Of a DNA stretch of 64,000 nucleotides, positions 17,779-25,850 are shown in pieces. The stretch is from an uncultured Ilumatobacter sp. Lineage in GTDB: Bacteria; Actinomycetota; Acidimicrobiia; Acidimicrobiales; Ilumatobacteraceae. Where the stretch lies: positions 1-64,000 of the forward strand of contig CAJQPY010000030.1 of assembly GCA_905480335.1 (NCBI GenBank), given 5' to 3'. The translations under genes and the position numbers were made by a program. The stretch's first letter is position 1. Every line of letters begins with the position of its first letter. Below the pieces are notes generated by a model. The model was not told where the DNA came from. It saw only the letters and a program-made list of their open reading frames with translations, and made no database searches.

Positions 17779-17886
17779 ATGGACGAAATTGAGGCCATCG
17801 AAGTGCACGACGAGACCGACGAGCTTGTCGAGGAAGAGCTGCTCGTCGAGGAGATCTCCATCGATGGAATGTGCGGCGTCTACTGA
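17779..17886 (+). CDS. mftA: mycofactocin precursor peptide
   Basis: A 35-residue peptide, very acidic (many Glu/Asp), ending in DGMCGVY. This is the conserved MftA C-terminus, whose last Val-Tyr pair is decarboxylated and crosslinked by MftC and later released as the redox cofactor core. The start is ATG at 17779. The last 23 bases overlap the start of mftB in another frame, so the two are translationally coupled. The gene is too short for routine ORF calling, but its identity is clear from the C-terminal motif and the following mftB-mftC. Confidence 0.95.
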   Translation: MDEIEAIEVHDETDELVEEELLVEEISIDGMCGVY

Positions 17887-18160
17887 CGCCAGCGTCGTGC
17901 TCGACTCCTCGCTTGATCTGCACCCACAGGTAGCGCTCCGGCACGAGCCGTTCGGCGCGCTGGCCTACCACTACGACACGCGCAAGCTCGTCTTCCTGAA
18001 ACACCCGGACGTGGTGCGCGTCGTGCGGTCGCTCGCCGACCACGCCACCGTCGCCGACGCACTGGCCGCATGCAAAATTGACAAGCGGCGCTGGCCATCG
18101 TTCGACAAAGCCCTCACCTCTCTCTACGAATCGGAGATGCTCCATGAGCGCAGCAACTAA
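17864..18160 (+). CDS. mftB: mycofactocin RRE peptide chaperone
   Basis: A 98-residue RiPP-recognition element (PqqD-like winged helix) that binds the MftA leader and presents it to MftC. It shows the family features PQVALRHEPFGALAYHYDTR followed by a LVFLKHP strand and a helical C-terminal half. The start ATG at 17864 lies inside the end of mftA, and its stop lies 17 bases inside mftC; this double overlap gives tight stoichiometric coupling of the three genes. Confidence 0.92.
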   Translation: MECAASTDASVVLDSSLDLHPQVALRHEPFGALAYHYDTRKLVFLKHPDVVRVVRSLADHATVADALAACKIDKRRWPSFDKALTSLYESEMLHERSN

Positions 18161-19289
18161 CGCACCGACGCTCGTCGAGCAGCTCAAAGGTGGCCTCGAT
18201 GCCCCCATCTGCCTCACGTGGGAACTTACTTACGCGTGCAACCTTGAGTGCGTCCACTGTCTATCGTCGTCCGGACGCCGCGACCCTCGCGAGCTCAGTA
18301 CCGACGAAGCCAAAGCAGTCCTTGACGAGTTGCACGACCTCCAGGTCTTTTACATCAACATCGGCGGCGGCGAGCCAATGATTCGTCGCGACTTCTTCGA
18401 GCTTGTGGAGTACTCGATCAACAAGGGCATCGGGGTGAAGTTCTCGACCAATGGTGCCTTCATCGACGCCGACAAAGCAAGACGGCTTGCGGCAATGGAT
18501 TACCTCGACATACAGATCAGCCTCGACGGCACCGACGCAGTCACCAACGACGCCGTTCGGGGCAGCGGATCGTATGCAACGGCGATTCAGGCAATGGAGC
18601 GCCTCCGTGACGCAGGGTTCGGCGAATTCAAGATCTCGGTGGTCGTCACTCGGCACAACGTCGACCAGCTCGACGAGTTCAAGGCACTGGCCGACAGCTT
18701 CGGCGCCCAACTGCGGATCACGCGCCTGCGCCCATCGGGTCGCGGCGCCGACTCATGGCACGACCTTCATCCCACGCAGCCGCAGCAACGCCAGATCTAC
18801 GACTGGCTGCTCGCACACGGCGACAACGTGCTCACCGGTGATTCGTTCTTCCATCTCAACGCGCTTGGCGATGAGGCTCTTCCCGGCCTGAACATGTGCG
18901 GTGCTGGTCGCGTGGTGTGCCTGATCGACCCAATCGGTGACGTGTACGCCTGCCCATTCGTGATTCACGACGAGTTCAAGGCCGGATCGGTCCGAGACAC
19001 CGGCGGCTTCAGTTCAATCTGGAAGCACAGCGAACTCTTCACCGAACTCCGCGAGCCCCAATCGGCTGGAGCCTGTGCGTCCTGTGGGAGCTACGACGCC
19101 TGTCAGGGTGGCTGCATGGCCGCAAAATTCTTCGTTGGCATTCCACTCGATGGTCCCGACCCCGAGTGCGTCGATGGTTACGGGGAGGCAGCCATGCTCT
19201 CCGCTTCATCGGACGACGTCACGCCGCCGAAACCGATGATGGACCACTCGAGGCTGGCGCGCGTGCCGGTCAAGATCAGCGCCCGCTGA
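18144..19289 (+). CDS. mftC: mycofactocin radical SAM maturase
   Basis: Radical SAM/SPASM enzyme that oxidatively decarboxylates the C-terminal Tyr of MftA and then forms the Val-Tyr crosslink. The SAM-cluster motif is CNLECVHC (Cys32, Cys36, Cys39), with GGGEP following near residue 75. The C-terminal SPASM region supplies the auxiliary cluster Cys residues in NMCGAG, YACPF, CASCGSYDACQGGC and the final PECVDGYG. Length 381 residues, normal for MftC. The start ATG at 18144 overlaps mftB. The usual partners mftD, mftE and mftF are not in this window; plsY follows 78 bases downstream. Confidence 0.95.
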   Translation: MSAATNAPTLVEQLKGGLDAPICLTWELTYACNLECVHCLSSSGRRDPRELSTDEAKAVLDELHDLQVFYINIGGGEPMIRRDFFELVEYSINKGIGVKFSTNGAFIDADKARRLAAMDYLDIQISLDGTDAVTNDAVRGSGSYATAIQAMERLRDAGFGEFKISVVVTRHNVDQLDEFKALADSFGAQLRITRLRPSGRGADSWHDLHPTQPQQRQIYDWLLAHGDNVLTGDSFFHLNALGDEALPGLNMCGAGRVVCLIDPIGDVYACPFVIHDEFKAGSVRDTGGFSSIWKHSELFTELREPQSAGACASCGSYDACQGGCMAAKFFVGIPLDGPDPECVDGYGEAAMLSASSDDVTPPKPMMDHSRLARVPVKISAR

Positions 19290-19367
19290 TCAACAGCGCG
19301 TGCCCAGAAAAGCCGCTTGCGATTGTCCGCATCGGTCCACACACCTGCAAGGATCCACGCCGTGCCC

Positions 19368-19949
19368 ATGGTTCTGATCGTCGTCGCCTACCTTCTCGGC
19401 ACCTTCCCCAGCGCGACGCTCATCGCTCGAGCAAACGGAATCGACATTGCAACGTTCGGGTCAGGAAACCCTGGGGCCTCAAACGTCACCCGTGCACTCG
19501 GATGGCGCAAGGGCATCTGGGTTTACGTGCTCGACGCCCTCAAAGGTGTCGCTGCCACCGTCATCCCACTCATGATCGTGACCGACGGACGACCGCTTGC
19601 GTATGTGTGCGGCGCCGCAGTGATTTTGGGTCACATGTTTCCGGTGTTCCGAAAGTTCCATGGTGGGAAAGGTGTCGCAACGGGGTCCGGTGTGTTGCTT
19701 GCGCTCCACCCGGTCCTCGCCCCATTCGCAGTCGCTCTGTGGTGGATCGTGTCCCGGATCACGGGCAAGGCCGCAGTTGGCTCGCTCGTGGCCGTCGCCC
19801 TCGTTCCGGTTGGCCTCGCGGTCCTCGGACGACCTGCGTGGGAGTTCGCCGCAGTCGGCGGCCTCAGCGCCCTGATCCTTGCGAAGCACTGGCGCAACTT
19901 TGCCCGCATCCTTCGTCGTGAGGAACCAGCGTTAAGCAGTATCCGCTAA
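19368..19949 (+). CDS. plsY: glycerol-3-phosphate acyltransferase PlsY
   Basis: Integral membrane enzyme that acylates glycerol 3-phosphate with acyl phosphate, the first step of phospholipid synthesis. It has 193 residues with about five membrane helices and the three conserved loop motifs: GSGNPGASNVTR near residue 27, KFHGGKGVATGSG near 95, and KHWRNFARI near the C-terminus. The start is ATG at 19368 (GTG at 19362 is an alternative). It may be transcribed with mftC. Confidence 0.92.
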   Translation: MVLIVVAYLLGTFPSATLIARANGIDIATFGSGNPGASNVTRALGWRKGIWVYVLDALKGVAATVIPLMIVTDGRPLAYVCGAAVILGHMFPVFRKFHGGKGVATGSGVLLALHPVLAPFAVALWWIVSRITGKAAVGSLVAVALVPVGLAVLGRPAWEFAAVGGLSALILAKHWRNFARILRREEPALSSIR

Positions 19950-19994
19950 ACGACCGATTCGGCGGCGAAGCTCTGGCCCGGTGACAATCGGCCG

Positions 19995-20753
19995 ATGAGC
20001 ACGATCAGCAAGTTCAACATGACCGGCAAGGTCGCCGTAGTGACCGGAGGCTCTCGGGGCTTGGGACGCCAGATGGTATTGGCGTTCGCCGAGCAGGGTG
20101 CCGATGTAGTGATCGCCAGTCGCAAGATCGAGAACTGTGAGGCTGTGGCTGGCGAGGTCAAAGCGCTCGGGCGAACCGCCCTACCGATCGCATACCACGC
20201 CGCCGACTGGGAGGCCGCCGACAACTTGGCGGACACGGTGTACGACCGATTTGGACGTTGCGATGTGCTCGTCAATAACGCCGGGATGTCCCCGCTGTAT
20301 TCGAGCGTCGACGCGATCAGCGAATCGCTGTTCGACAAGGTCGTCGGAGTCAACCTCAAAGGTCCATTCCGTCTCTCCGCGAACATCGGCGCCCGAATGG
20401 TCGATTCCGGTGGCGGCTCAATCATCTTCGTGTCATCAATTGCCTCGACTCGACCGACCGCTCAAGAGATCGTGTACGGCGCAGCCAAAGCAGGCGTGAA
20501 CAACCTGACATACGGCCTCGCTCGAACGTTCGGTCCAACGGTTCGTGTCAACTGCATCGTTCCCGGACCGTTCCTCACCGACATCTCCAAAGCGTGGGAC
20601 ATGAACCAGTTCGAGTCGGCGGCCCACACGGGGTATGCGCTCGGCCGAGGCGGCGAACCTGACGAGATCGTCGGCGCTGCGCTCTACCTCGCCACCGATG
20701 CATCCTCGTATACAACCGGAGCAACCATCGAGATCGACGGCGGACCCCACTGA
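19995..20753 (+). CDS. short-chain dehydrogenase/reductase
   Basis: Classical SDR of 252 residues with a Rossmann fold. The coenzyme motif TGGSRGLG is at 17-24, NNAG at 94-97, catalytic Ser147/148, and Tyr161 with Lys165 in YGAAKAG. The Asp-free loop after strand 2 (ASRKIE) favours NADP(H). The C-terminal segment ATIEIDGG is standard. The substrate is unknown. It is followed by a terminator and then an acyl-CoA ligase gene on the same strand, so a role in acyl or steroid metabolism is possible but not shown. Confidence 0.88.
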   Translation: MSTISKFNMTGKVAVVTGGSRGLGRQMVLAFAEQGADVVIASRKIENCEAVAGEVKALGRTALPIAYHAADWEAADNLADTVYDRFGRCDVLVNNAGMSPLYSSVDAISESLFDKVVGVNLKGPFRLSANIGARMVDSGGGSIIFVSSIASTRPTAQEIVYGAAKAGVNNLTYGLARTFGPTVRVNCIVPGPFLTDISKAWDMNQFESAAHTGYALGRGGEPDEIVGAALYLATDASSYTTGATIEIDGGPH

Positions 20754-21031
20754 GTCCGCAGCTGCGGGCCGCTGCGGAACTGCTTTGCGTTAGGTTGGGG
20801 ACGGATCAGGAGCCCGTACAGCCCTCGGACACGTCATGGCGGATCTGCCGAAATTGCGCTCAAAATCCCCGTCGAGGGTTCTGATGTGCTGCCAAGACTT
20901 CATTCCCTTGCCAAGAGTCCGGCTCTGGGCAGTTTTTGTTTGAGCAAGGAAGACGCGCTCTTGCGGTATCCGGCGCCCATGCGACCGGCTGCATGACGAT
21001 CGGCACAACCTCGTGCCCTACGATCATGCTC
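20754..21031. other. SDR to acyl-CoA ligase intergenic region, no gene seen
   Basis: 278 bases without a supported gene. It holds a 7-bp hairpin (CCGCAGC/GCTGCGG) a few bases after the SDR stop, and a terminator-like hairpin with T-run at 20911-20941. The acyl-CoA ligase promoter should lie between 20941 and its start. Confidence 0.5.
20911..20941 (+). terminator. Rho-independent terminator after the SDR gene
   Basis: CCAAGAG (20911-20917) pairs with CTCTGGG (20923-20929) with one mismatch around TCCGG, followed within three bases by a T-rich tract (TTTTTGTTT, 20933-20941). Confidence 0.65.
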
Positions 21032-22657
21032 ATGGAGATGCATTTCGCCACCGTGTGGGAATCGATCGCTGACGCGATCCCCGATCAAATTGCCATCACG
21101 CATGCCGACGACTCGCGCACGTGGGCCGAGTTCGACGACCGCGCTGCGCGTATTGCCCAGGCGTTCACCGACGCAGGCCTAGGCCCCGAGTCGAAGGTTG
21201 CGTTGTACATGTACAACTCCAACGAATACATGGAGTCGCACTACGCCGCGTTCAAGATGCGCGGCGTTGCTATCAATGTCAACTACCGATACCTCGACGA
21301 AGAACTCTGGTATCTCCTCGATAACTCCGATTCCGAAGCAATCGTGTTCCACCGATCGCTTGCCGATCGCGTTGCGCGTGTTGTCGACCGGTTGCCGAAG
21401 CTGAAGCTGATGATCGTCGTCGACGACGGCCCTGGTGATGCAGTGCCAGGCGAGATTGCCTACGAGCAGGTGATCGCCGACCATGCCCCGATGGAACGCA
21501 TTGAGCGCAGCGAAGACGACCTCTACATGTTGTACACCGGCGGTACTACCGGAATGCCGAAAGGCGTGATGTACCAGATCGGCGGGCTTGCTGAAGGGTT
21601 CATCATGCAGGGCTTTCCCATGATCGGCCTCGAGCCGCCGGCTGATGCTTCTCAAGTGGCGCAGATGGTCAAAACTGCGGTCGAGAACGGCCCGCGAATG
21701 GTGTCGATCCCGTGTGCTCCGCTCATGCACGGCACCGGGTGTTGGCTCGGCTGGTTCATTCCAATGTGCGCAGGCGGTGAAATTGTGACCCTCACAAGCC
21801 GCAGTCTTGACGCCCACGAAGTGCTTCAGAAGATTGAGGACCACAAAGTGACCTCGCTCACGATCGTCGGCGACAGCTTTGCAAAGCCGCTAGTCCGGGC
21901 GATTGACGAAGGGAAGCCAAGTGGCGGCGCGTACAACCTCGCTTCGGTGGGTCTGTTCACGTCGTCGGGAGTGATGTGGACCACCGAGGTCAAGCAACAG
22001 ATGCTCGAACGGATCGAGCAGGCCGTTCTTGTCGATGCCATGGGTTCGTCGGAGGGGTCGATGGGGACTCAGATCACCATGAAGGGCGTGTCGATGGACA
22101 CGGCAAAGTTCACGCAGATGCCCACCACCAAGGTATTCACCGATGACGACCGCGAGGTCACCCCAGGCTCCGACGAGGTCGGCATGGTTGCCGCCGGCGG
22201 CAACGTGCCGATCGGCTACTACAAAGACGAAGAGAAGTCGGCACGAACATTCCGGGTGATCGACGGAGTCAGATATTCCTTCCCCGGTGACCTTGCAATG
22301 GTGGCGGAGGACGGCACCCTCGTTTTGCTTGGTCGTGGCAACCAGGTGATCAACACTGGCGGCGAGAAGGTATTTCCCGAAGAGGTCGAGGAAGCGGTAA
22401 AGCGCGTCGATGGCATCCTCGACTGTCTGGTTGTCGGTATCGATAACGAGAAGTTCGGCCAGGCGGTCACAGCTGTTGCGTCGACTGCCGAGGGCATCAC
22501 CATCGACGAGGCAACCGTGATCTCTGCGGTCAAGAACGACCTCGCCGGCTTCAAGGCACCGAAGTCGGTGGTGTTCGTTCCGACTATCCCCCGTGCTCCG
22601 AATGGCAAGGCCGACTACAAGGCGGCACGTATCCTTGCCGAAGGCGCCTCCGCGTAG
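21032..22657 (+). CDS. fatty-acid/acyl-CoA ligase (ANL superfamily)
   Basis: ATP-dependent ligase that adenylates a carboxylate and transfers it to CoA. The P-loop-like signature YTGGTTGMPKG lies near residue 165, and the C-terminal hinge/A8 motif GRGNQVINTGGEKVFPEE near 430. The C-terminal catalytic Lys is in NGKADYK. The chain has 541 residues from ATG 21032; ATG at 21038 is equally possible. The sequence resembles mycobacterial FadD ligases acting on long or ring-derived acids, but the substrate cannot be told. It converges on a dienelactone hydrolase gene with a 13-base gap. Confidence 0.9.
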   Translation: MEMHFATVWESIADAIPDQIAITHADDSRTWAEFDDRAARIAQAFTDAGLGPESKVALYMYNSNEYMESHYAAFKMRGVAINVNYRYLDEELWYLLDNSDSEAIVFHRSLADRVARVVDRLPKLKLMIVVDDGPGDAVPGEIAYEQVIADHAPMERIERSEDDLYMLYTGGTTGMPKGVMYQIGGLAEGFIMQGFPMIGLEPPADASQVAQMVKTAVENGPRMVSIPCAPLMHGTGCWLGWFIPMCAGGEIVTLTSRSLDAHEVLQKIEDHKVTSLTIVGDSFAKPLVRAIDEGKPSGGAYNLASVGLFTSSGVMWTTEVKQQMLERIEQAVLVDAMGSSEGSMGTQITMKGVSMDTAKFTQMPTTKVFTDDDREVTPGSDEVGMVAAGGNVPIGYYKDEEKSARTFRVIDGVRYSFPGDLAMVAEDGTLVLLGRGNQVINTGGEKVFPEEVEEAVKRVDGILDCLVVGIDNEKFGQAVTAVASTAEGITIDEATVISAVKNDLAGFKAPKSVVFVPTIPRAPNGKADYKAARILAEGASA

Positions 22658-22670
22658 ACGCCAAAGGCAT

Positions 22671-23420
22671 CTAGGACTGGAGCTTCTCAGCGAAGAAGTC
22701 GAGGACGCGTTCGACGCTTGCATCGTCTCGCTGCTCGGTGAGAACCGAGTGGTCCGACCTCGCGTTACTTGGGAGTTCTATTGCGATGAACGCGTCCCCA
22801 AGCTTTTCGCGCAACGTCGCAAACCTCGAGCCGACCAGCTTGTCGCCAGTGAATCGAAGCCCGAGCACCTGACACCCGTCGGCCGCACGTTGAATCACTG
22901 CCGCCTCGTCATCCGGCGACAGGTTGAGGTCAGCACCACGGCTCTTGCTGATCGAGAACGGCATCGACGGTTGAGACAGCACGGGCGCAAGCATGATCTC
23001 ATCGACCATCATCCCGAGCGCAAACCCTCCTGAGAAGCACATCCCCACGGCTCCGACACCGGGTCCCCCGACTTCCTCATGGAGGTTTCGGGCAAGCGCG
23101 CGGAGCCACGAAATTACCGGCGACGTTTGATTCAGGGCAAACGTAGTGAATTCGCGTGCAACGCACACCTTCGCCATCGATGTTGCCATGTAGGTCCTAC
23201 TCGACGGCCTGCGCGGTGTTCCGACAAGATCGGGCATCAGCACGGTGAAGCCGCGTGCGACGACTTCGTCGGCGAACTGGGCGACTTTCGGAGTGATCCC
23301 CGGAATCTCATGGATCACGACGACACCCGGTCCGCTTCCTTTCCGGTACGTCGCGTGGGTGATCCCTGCGGAGGTGAACTCCCCGCGCTCCCAGCCGTCC
23401 AGCACGTCATGTTCGCTCAT
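22671..23420 (-). CDS. dienelactone hydrolase family protein
   Basis: Alpha/beta hydrolase of the DLH family, 249 residues, with cysteine nucleophile Cys128 in the elbow GMCFSGG. The acid probably lies in the FTGDK segment, and the histidine in SDHSVL near residue 223. It would hydrolyse a lactone or ester; true dienelactone activity is not shown. Cytoplasmic, no signal peptide. It is the downstream neighbour of the phosphotransferase gene on the same strand (24-base gap). Confidence 0.88.
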   Translation of the reverse strand: MSEHDVLDGWERGEFTSAGITHATYRKGSGPGVVVIHEIPGITPKVAQFADEVVARGFTVLMPDLVGTPRRPSSRTYMATSMAKVCVAREFTTFALNQTSPVISWLRALARNLHEEVGGPGVGAVGMCFSGGFALGMMVDEIMLAPVLSQPSMPFSISKSRGADLNLSPDDEAAVIQRAADGCQVLGLRFTGDKLVGSRFATLREKLGDAFIAIELPSNARSDHSVLTEQRDDASVERVLDFFAEKLQS

Positions 23421-23444
23421 TCGACCAGTCTCGCAGGCTTAGCC

Positions 23445-24476
23445 TCAACGCGATAGAGCATCGAGTGCTTCGGAAGCGAGGCGCTCGGTGCCAAGTTTGA
23501 AGCCGCTCATCGTCTCAGTGTCGATCTCTTGGTCGCCCATGGCTCCATGCAGAAAGCGGGCGTACACGCCCTCTGAGATAACTGCAAGGCGCCACGACGA
23601 GAACGCCACGTAGTACCCGATGTTCGAGAGATCCCGACCGGTGCGCAACGCATACCGCTCAAGGAGATCGGCGTAGGTTGGAAAACCGTCGATTCCCGTC
23701 GGGTCATTCGGGCGGGCCTGCTCGTGGCCTGGGTCCGACCAGTAGACGCCGAGGTAGCCGACGTCAGCCAGTGGATCGCCAAGGGTGCAGAGTTCCCAGT
23801 CGAGAACACCCGTGACGCAACCAGCGGCGGTGTCGACCAAGCAGTTACCGAACCGGTAGTCGCCGTGGGCGATCGAAACGCTGTGCTGTGTCGGCAGGTC
23901 GCCGGCGAGGCGGCGTGCAACCTCGTCAATCGCCGGCAACTCGCGTGTTTTCGACTTTTCCCACTGCGTGGTCCACCGACGCACCTGCCGCTCGACGTAC
24001 CCGTCCCGCTTCGCCAGATCACCCAAGCCGACGGCATCGACGTCAACTGCGTGCAGGTCCGCCAAGACGTCGATCAGATGCTCACCAGCGCGGCGTCGCT
24101 GATCGAGACCCATGGGTGCCGCCTTGTCAGCGCTGTCGAGCACTGCGCCATCGACATAGCTCATCACATAAAAAGGCACACCGTTCACGTCGTCGTCGGT
24201 GCACACGCCCATGGTCCGCGGCACAGGAACGTCGGTTTGCCCGACCGCTGAGATGATCGTGTGCTCGCGCACCATGTCGTGCGCTGAGGCGAGCACTTTG
24301 CCCGTCGGCGGTCGACGCAGAACAAATACATCACCCTCCCCACTTGTCACCCGGTAGGTGAGGTTGGATCGGCCACCCGTGATCAACTTGAAGTCGTATG
24401 GCCCACTGATCCCGTCAACGTGTTCGTCGAGCCACGCAGTAACCCGGTCGGTGCGAATCGGTGACGTAGCGCTCAT
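23445..24476 (-). CDS. APH-like phosphotransferase (ACAD10/11 type)
   Basis: Aminoglycoside-phosphotransferase-fold kinase, 343 residues. The Brenner motif HGDYRFGN (His204, Asp206, Asn211) and the metal motif LDWELCTLGDP (Asp226, Glu228) are intact. The glycine-rich ITGGRSNLTY near residue 32 binds ATP. This subgroup is found next to acyl-CoA dehydrogenases and ligases in actinobacteria and resembles the kinase half of ACAD10/11, which phosphorylates 4-hydroxyacyl-CoAs. An antibiotic-resistance role is unlikely. The start is ATG at 24476; upstream sequence in frame is not protein-like. Confidence 0.85.
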   Translation of the reverse strand: MSATSPIRTDRVTAWLDEHVDGISGPYDFKLITGGRSNLTYRVTSGEGDVFVLRRPPTGKVLASAHDMVREHTIISAVGQTDVPVPRTMGVCTDDDVNGVPFYVMSYVDGAVLDSADKAAPMGLDQRRRAGEHLIDVLADLHAVDVDAVGLGDLAKRDGYVERQVRRWTTQWEKSKTRELPAIDEVARRLAGDLPTQHSVSIAHGDYRFGNCLVDTAAGCVTGVLDWELCTLGDPLADVGYLGVYWSDPGHEQARPNDPTGIDGFPTYADLLERYALRTGRDLSNIGYYVAFSSWRLAVISEGVYARFLHGAMGDQEIDTETMSGFKLGTERLASEALDALSR

Positions 24477-24526
24477 CGGCTCGAACGTAGACGGTGCGAC
24501 AGACCTACCTCGGTTCGGGCGAGGCG

Positions 24527-25696
24527 TCAGCCGGGGCGGCCGACGCCGGAAACTTTGCCCCAGTTGACGCCGGCAACTTTCACGACACTGCCGGTGTTGG
24601 GAGCGTGCACAAACTGGCCCCCACCGAGGTACACGCCGACATGGCTGATCGGGCTGTAATAGAAGATCAGATCGCCCGGTTGGGCCGATCCCTTCGCGAC
24701 ATGCGGGATTGACGCGTACTGCGCACGCGATTGATGCGGCAGGTAGACGCCTGCCTGGGCCCACGCATACTTCGTGAGACCCGAGCAGTCGAACGCCACG
24801 CCGGGACTTGAGGTTGCGTAGCGATAGGGGACGCCCTGCTGGCCCAGCGCAGCGTTTACGGCAACGCCGGCCCGCGAGCTCGGGGGCGGGGCGGCCGATG
24901 CTGGGATGCTGCTGCCGCCACCGGAGTTGTTACTACCCCCACCCGAGTTCGTAGTGCCAGAATCGCTGACGCCACCACCCGAGTTCGAGTTACCACCTGA
25001 ATTGGAGTTGTTGCTCGCCTGGTTTTGTGCTGCTGCGAACTCGGCTTGAACGCGAGCAGCCGACTCGGCAGCCCGTCGGGCTTGTTCCTGAGCGATCAGC
25101 TGACCCAGCTCAGCTTCTGCGTCGATCCGGGCTTGCTCGTACTGGCCGGTCAGCCGCTCGGTGTCCTCTTGTGCGTTGACGAGCGACGCGGCGAGGGTTT
25201 CGGCTTCGGCAACTTTGCCGTCAAGCTCCTCACGATCGTCCTCAAGGTCGCTGACGAAGGCGTCGAGTTCGTCGGTGCTGATATCACCGGCACTGAGCGC
25301 AACACGAGCAAGCTGGTCACGCTGCAGCACGTCGTTGATGTCGCCCGTGTCTTCGAACAGCGGGCCGAGCGGGGTGGTGCCAGAACCGACAAACGAACGA
25401 ACGGCCATGTCGCCGAGGTCCGCACGCAGCTCGGTGAGCTCTGCTTCTTTCACCACAATGTCCGCCTCGAGCTCGACGATCTCCACATCGAGTGCCGCCT
25501 TCGCATCGATTGCCTCGACGTAGTCGGCGGCGATGTCGTTCGCCTGCTCTTCGAGTCGTTCGAGTTCATCGACGATGCTCTCGACGCGTGCGCGCTGCTG
25601 GTCAACCGGGCTCGCTGTGGCAACGTGCGGGTTCATCGCCGGAACGACGAGCGCCACCATGAGCGCAATCGGGGCAACACGCATCAGCCGCTTCAC
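24527..25696 (-). CDS. secreted NlpC/P60 peptidoglycan endopeptidase with coiled coil
   Basis: Exported cysteine peptidase that cuts peptidoglycan stem peptides, RipA-like in layout. A signal peptide spans residues 1-30 (basic n-region, hydrophobic core, cleavage near TASP). A long Glu/Ala-rich coiled coil follows (about 32-225), then a Ser/Gly/Asn repeat linker (about 228-265), then the NlpC/P60 domain (about 275-389). The catalytic triad is Cys304 in FDCSGLT, His352 in SHVGVYLGGG and His364 in FVHAPN. The coiled coil probably occludes the active site until a partner binds. The start is GTG at 25696, giving the best signal peptide; ATG at 25684 is possible. Confidence 0.92.
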   Translation of the reverse strand: MKRLMRVAPIALMVALVVPAMNPHVATASPVDQQRARVESIVDELERLEEQANDIAADYVEAIDAKAALDVEIVELEADIVVKEAELTELRADLGDMAVRSFVGSGTTPLGPLFEDTGDINDVLQRDQLARVALSAGDISTDELDAFVSDLEDDREELDGKVAEAETLAASLVNAQEDTERLTGQYEQARIDAEAELGQLIAQEQARRAAESAARVQAEFAAAQNQASNNSNSGGNSNSGGGVSDSGTTNSGGGSNNSGGGSSIPASAAPPPSSRAGVAVNAALGQQGVPYRYATSSPGVAFDCSGLTKYAWAQAGVYLPHQSRAQYASIPHVAKGSAQPGDLIFYYSPISHVGVYLGGGQFVHAPNTGSVVKVAGVNWGKVSGVGRPG

Positions 25697-25850
25697 GGTC
25701 GCCAACTCTACCGAATATGACGAAGGTGTTGCGAAACGACGTAGAAATTCATATTTCGAATCGAGTTCGTCGCAATCGTCCCAAATCGCGTGGTTTCACA
25801 GGAAAAGCAGCCGTAGCTCGAAAACTCGATGACGCGTCAGGCCCAAGCGC

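Noticed and set aside
20840-20945. tRNA or tmRNA fragment near the SDR terminator
   Set aside because: A T-arm-like GGGTTCTGATG is present but no acceptor stem or anticodon arm can be folded around it.
23445-24476. Aminoglycoside resistance gene
   Set aside because: The APH-like fold here belongs to the ACAD10/11-type kinase group linked to acyl-CoA metabolism; nothing suggests a resistance context.
25697-25850. c-di-AMP (ydaO-type) riboswitch upstream of the NlpC/P60 gene
   Set aside because: Such riboswitches often precede these genes in actinobacteria, but the conserved core sequences were not found in the 154-base leader.
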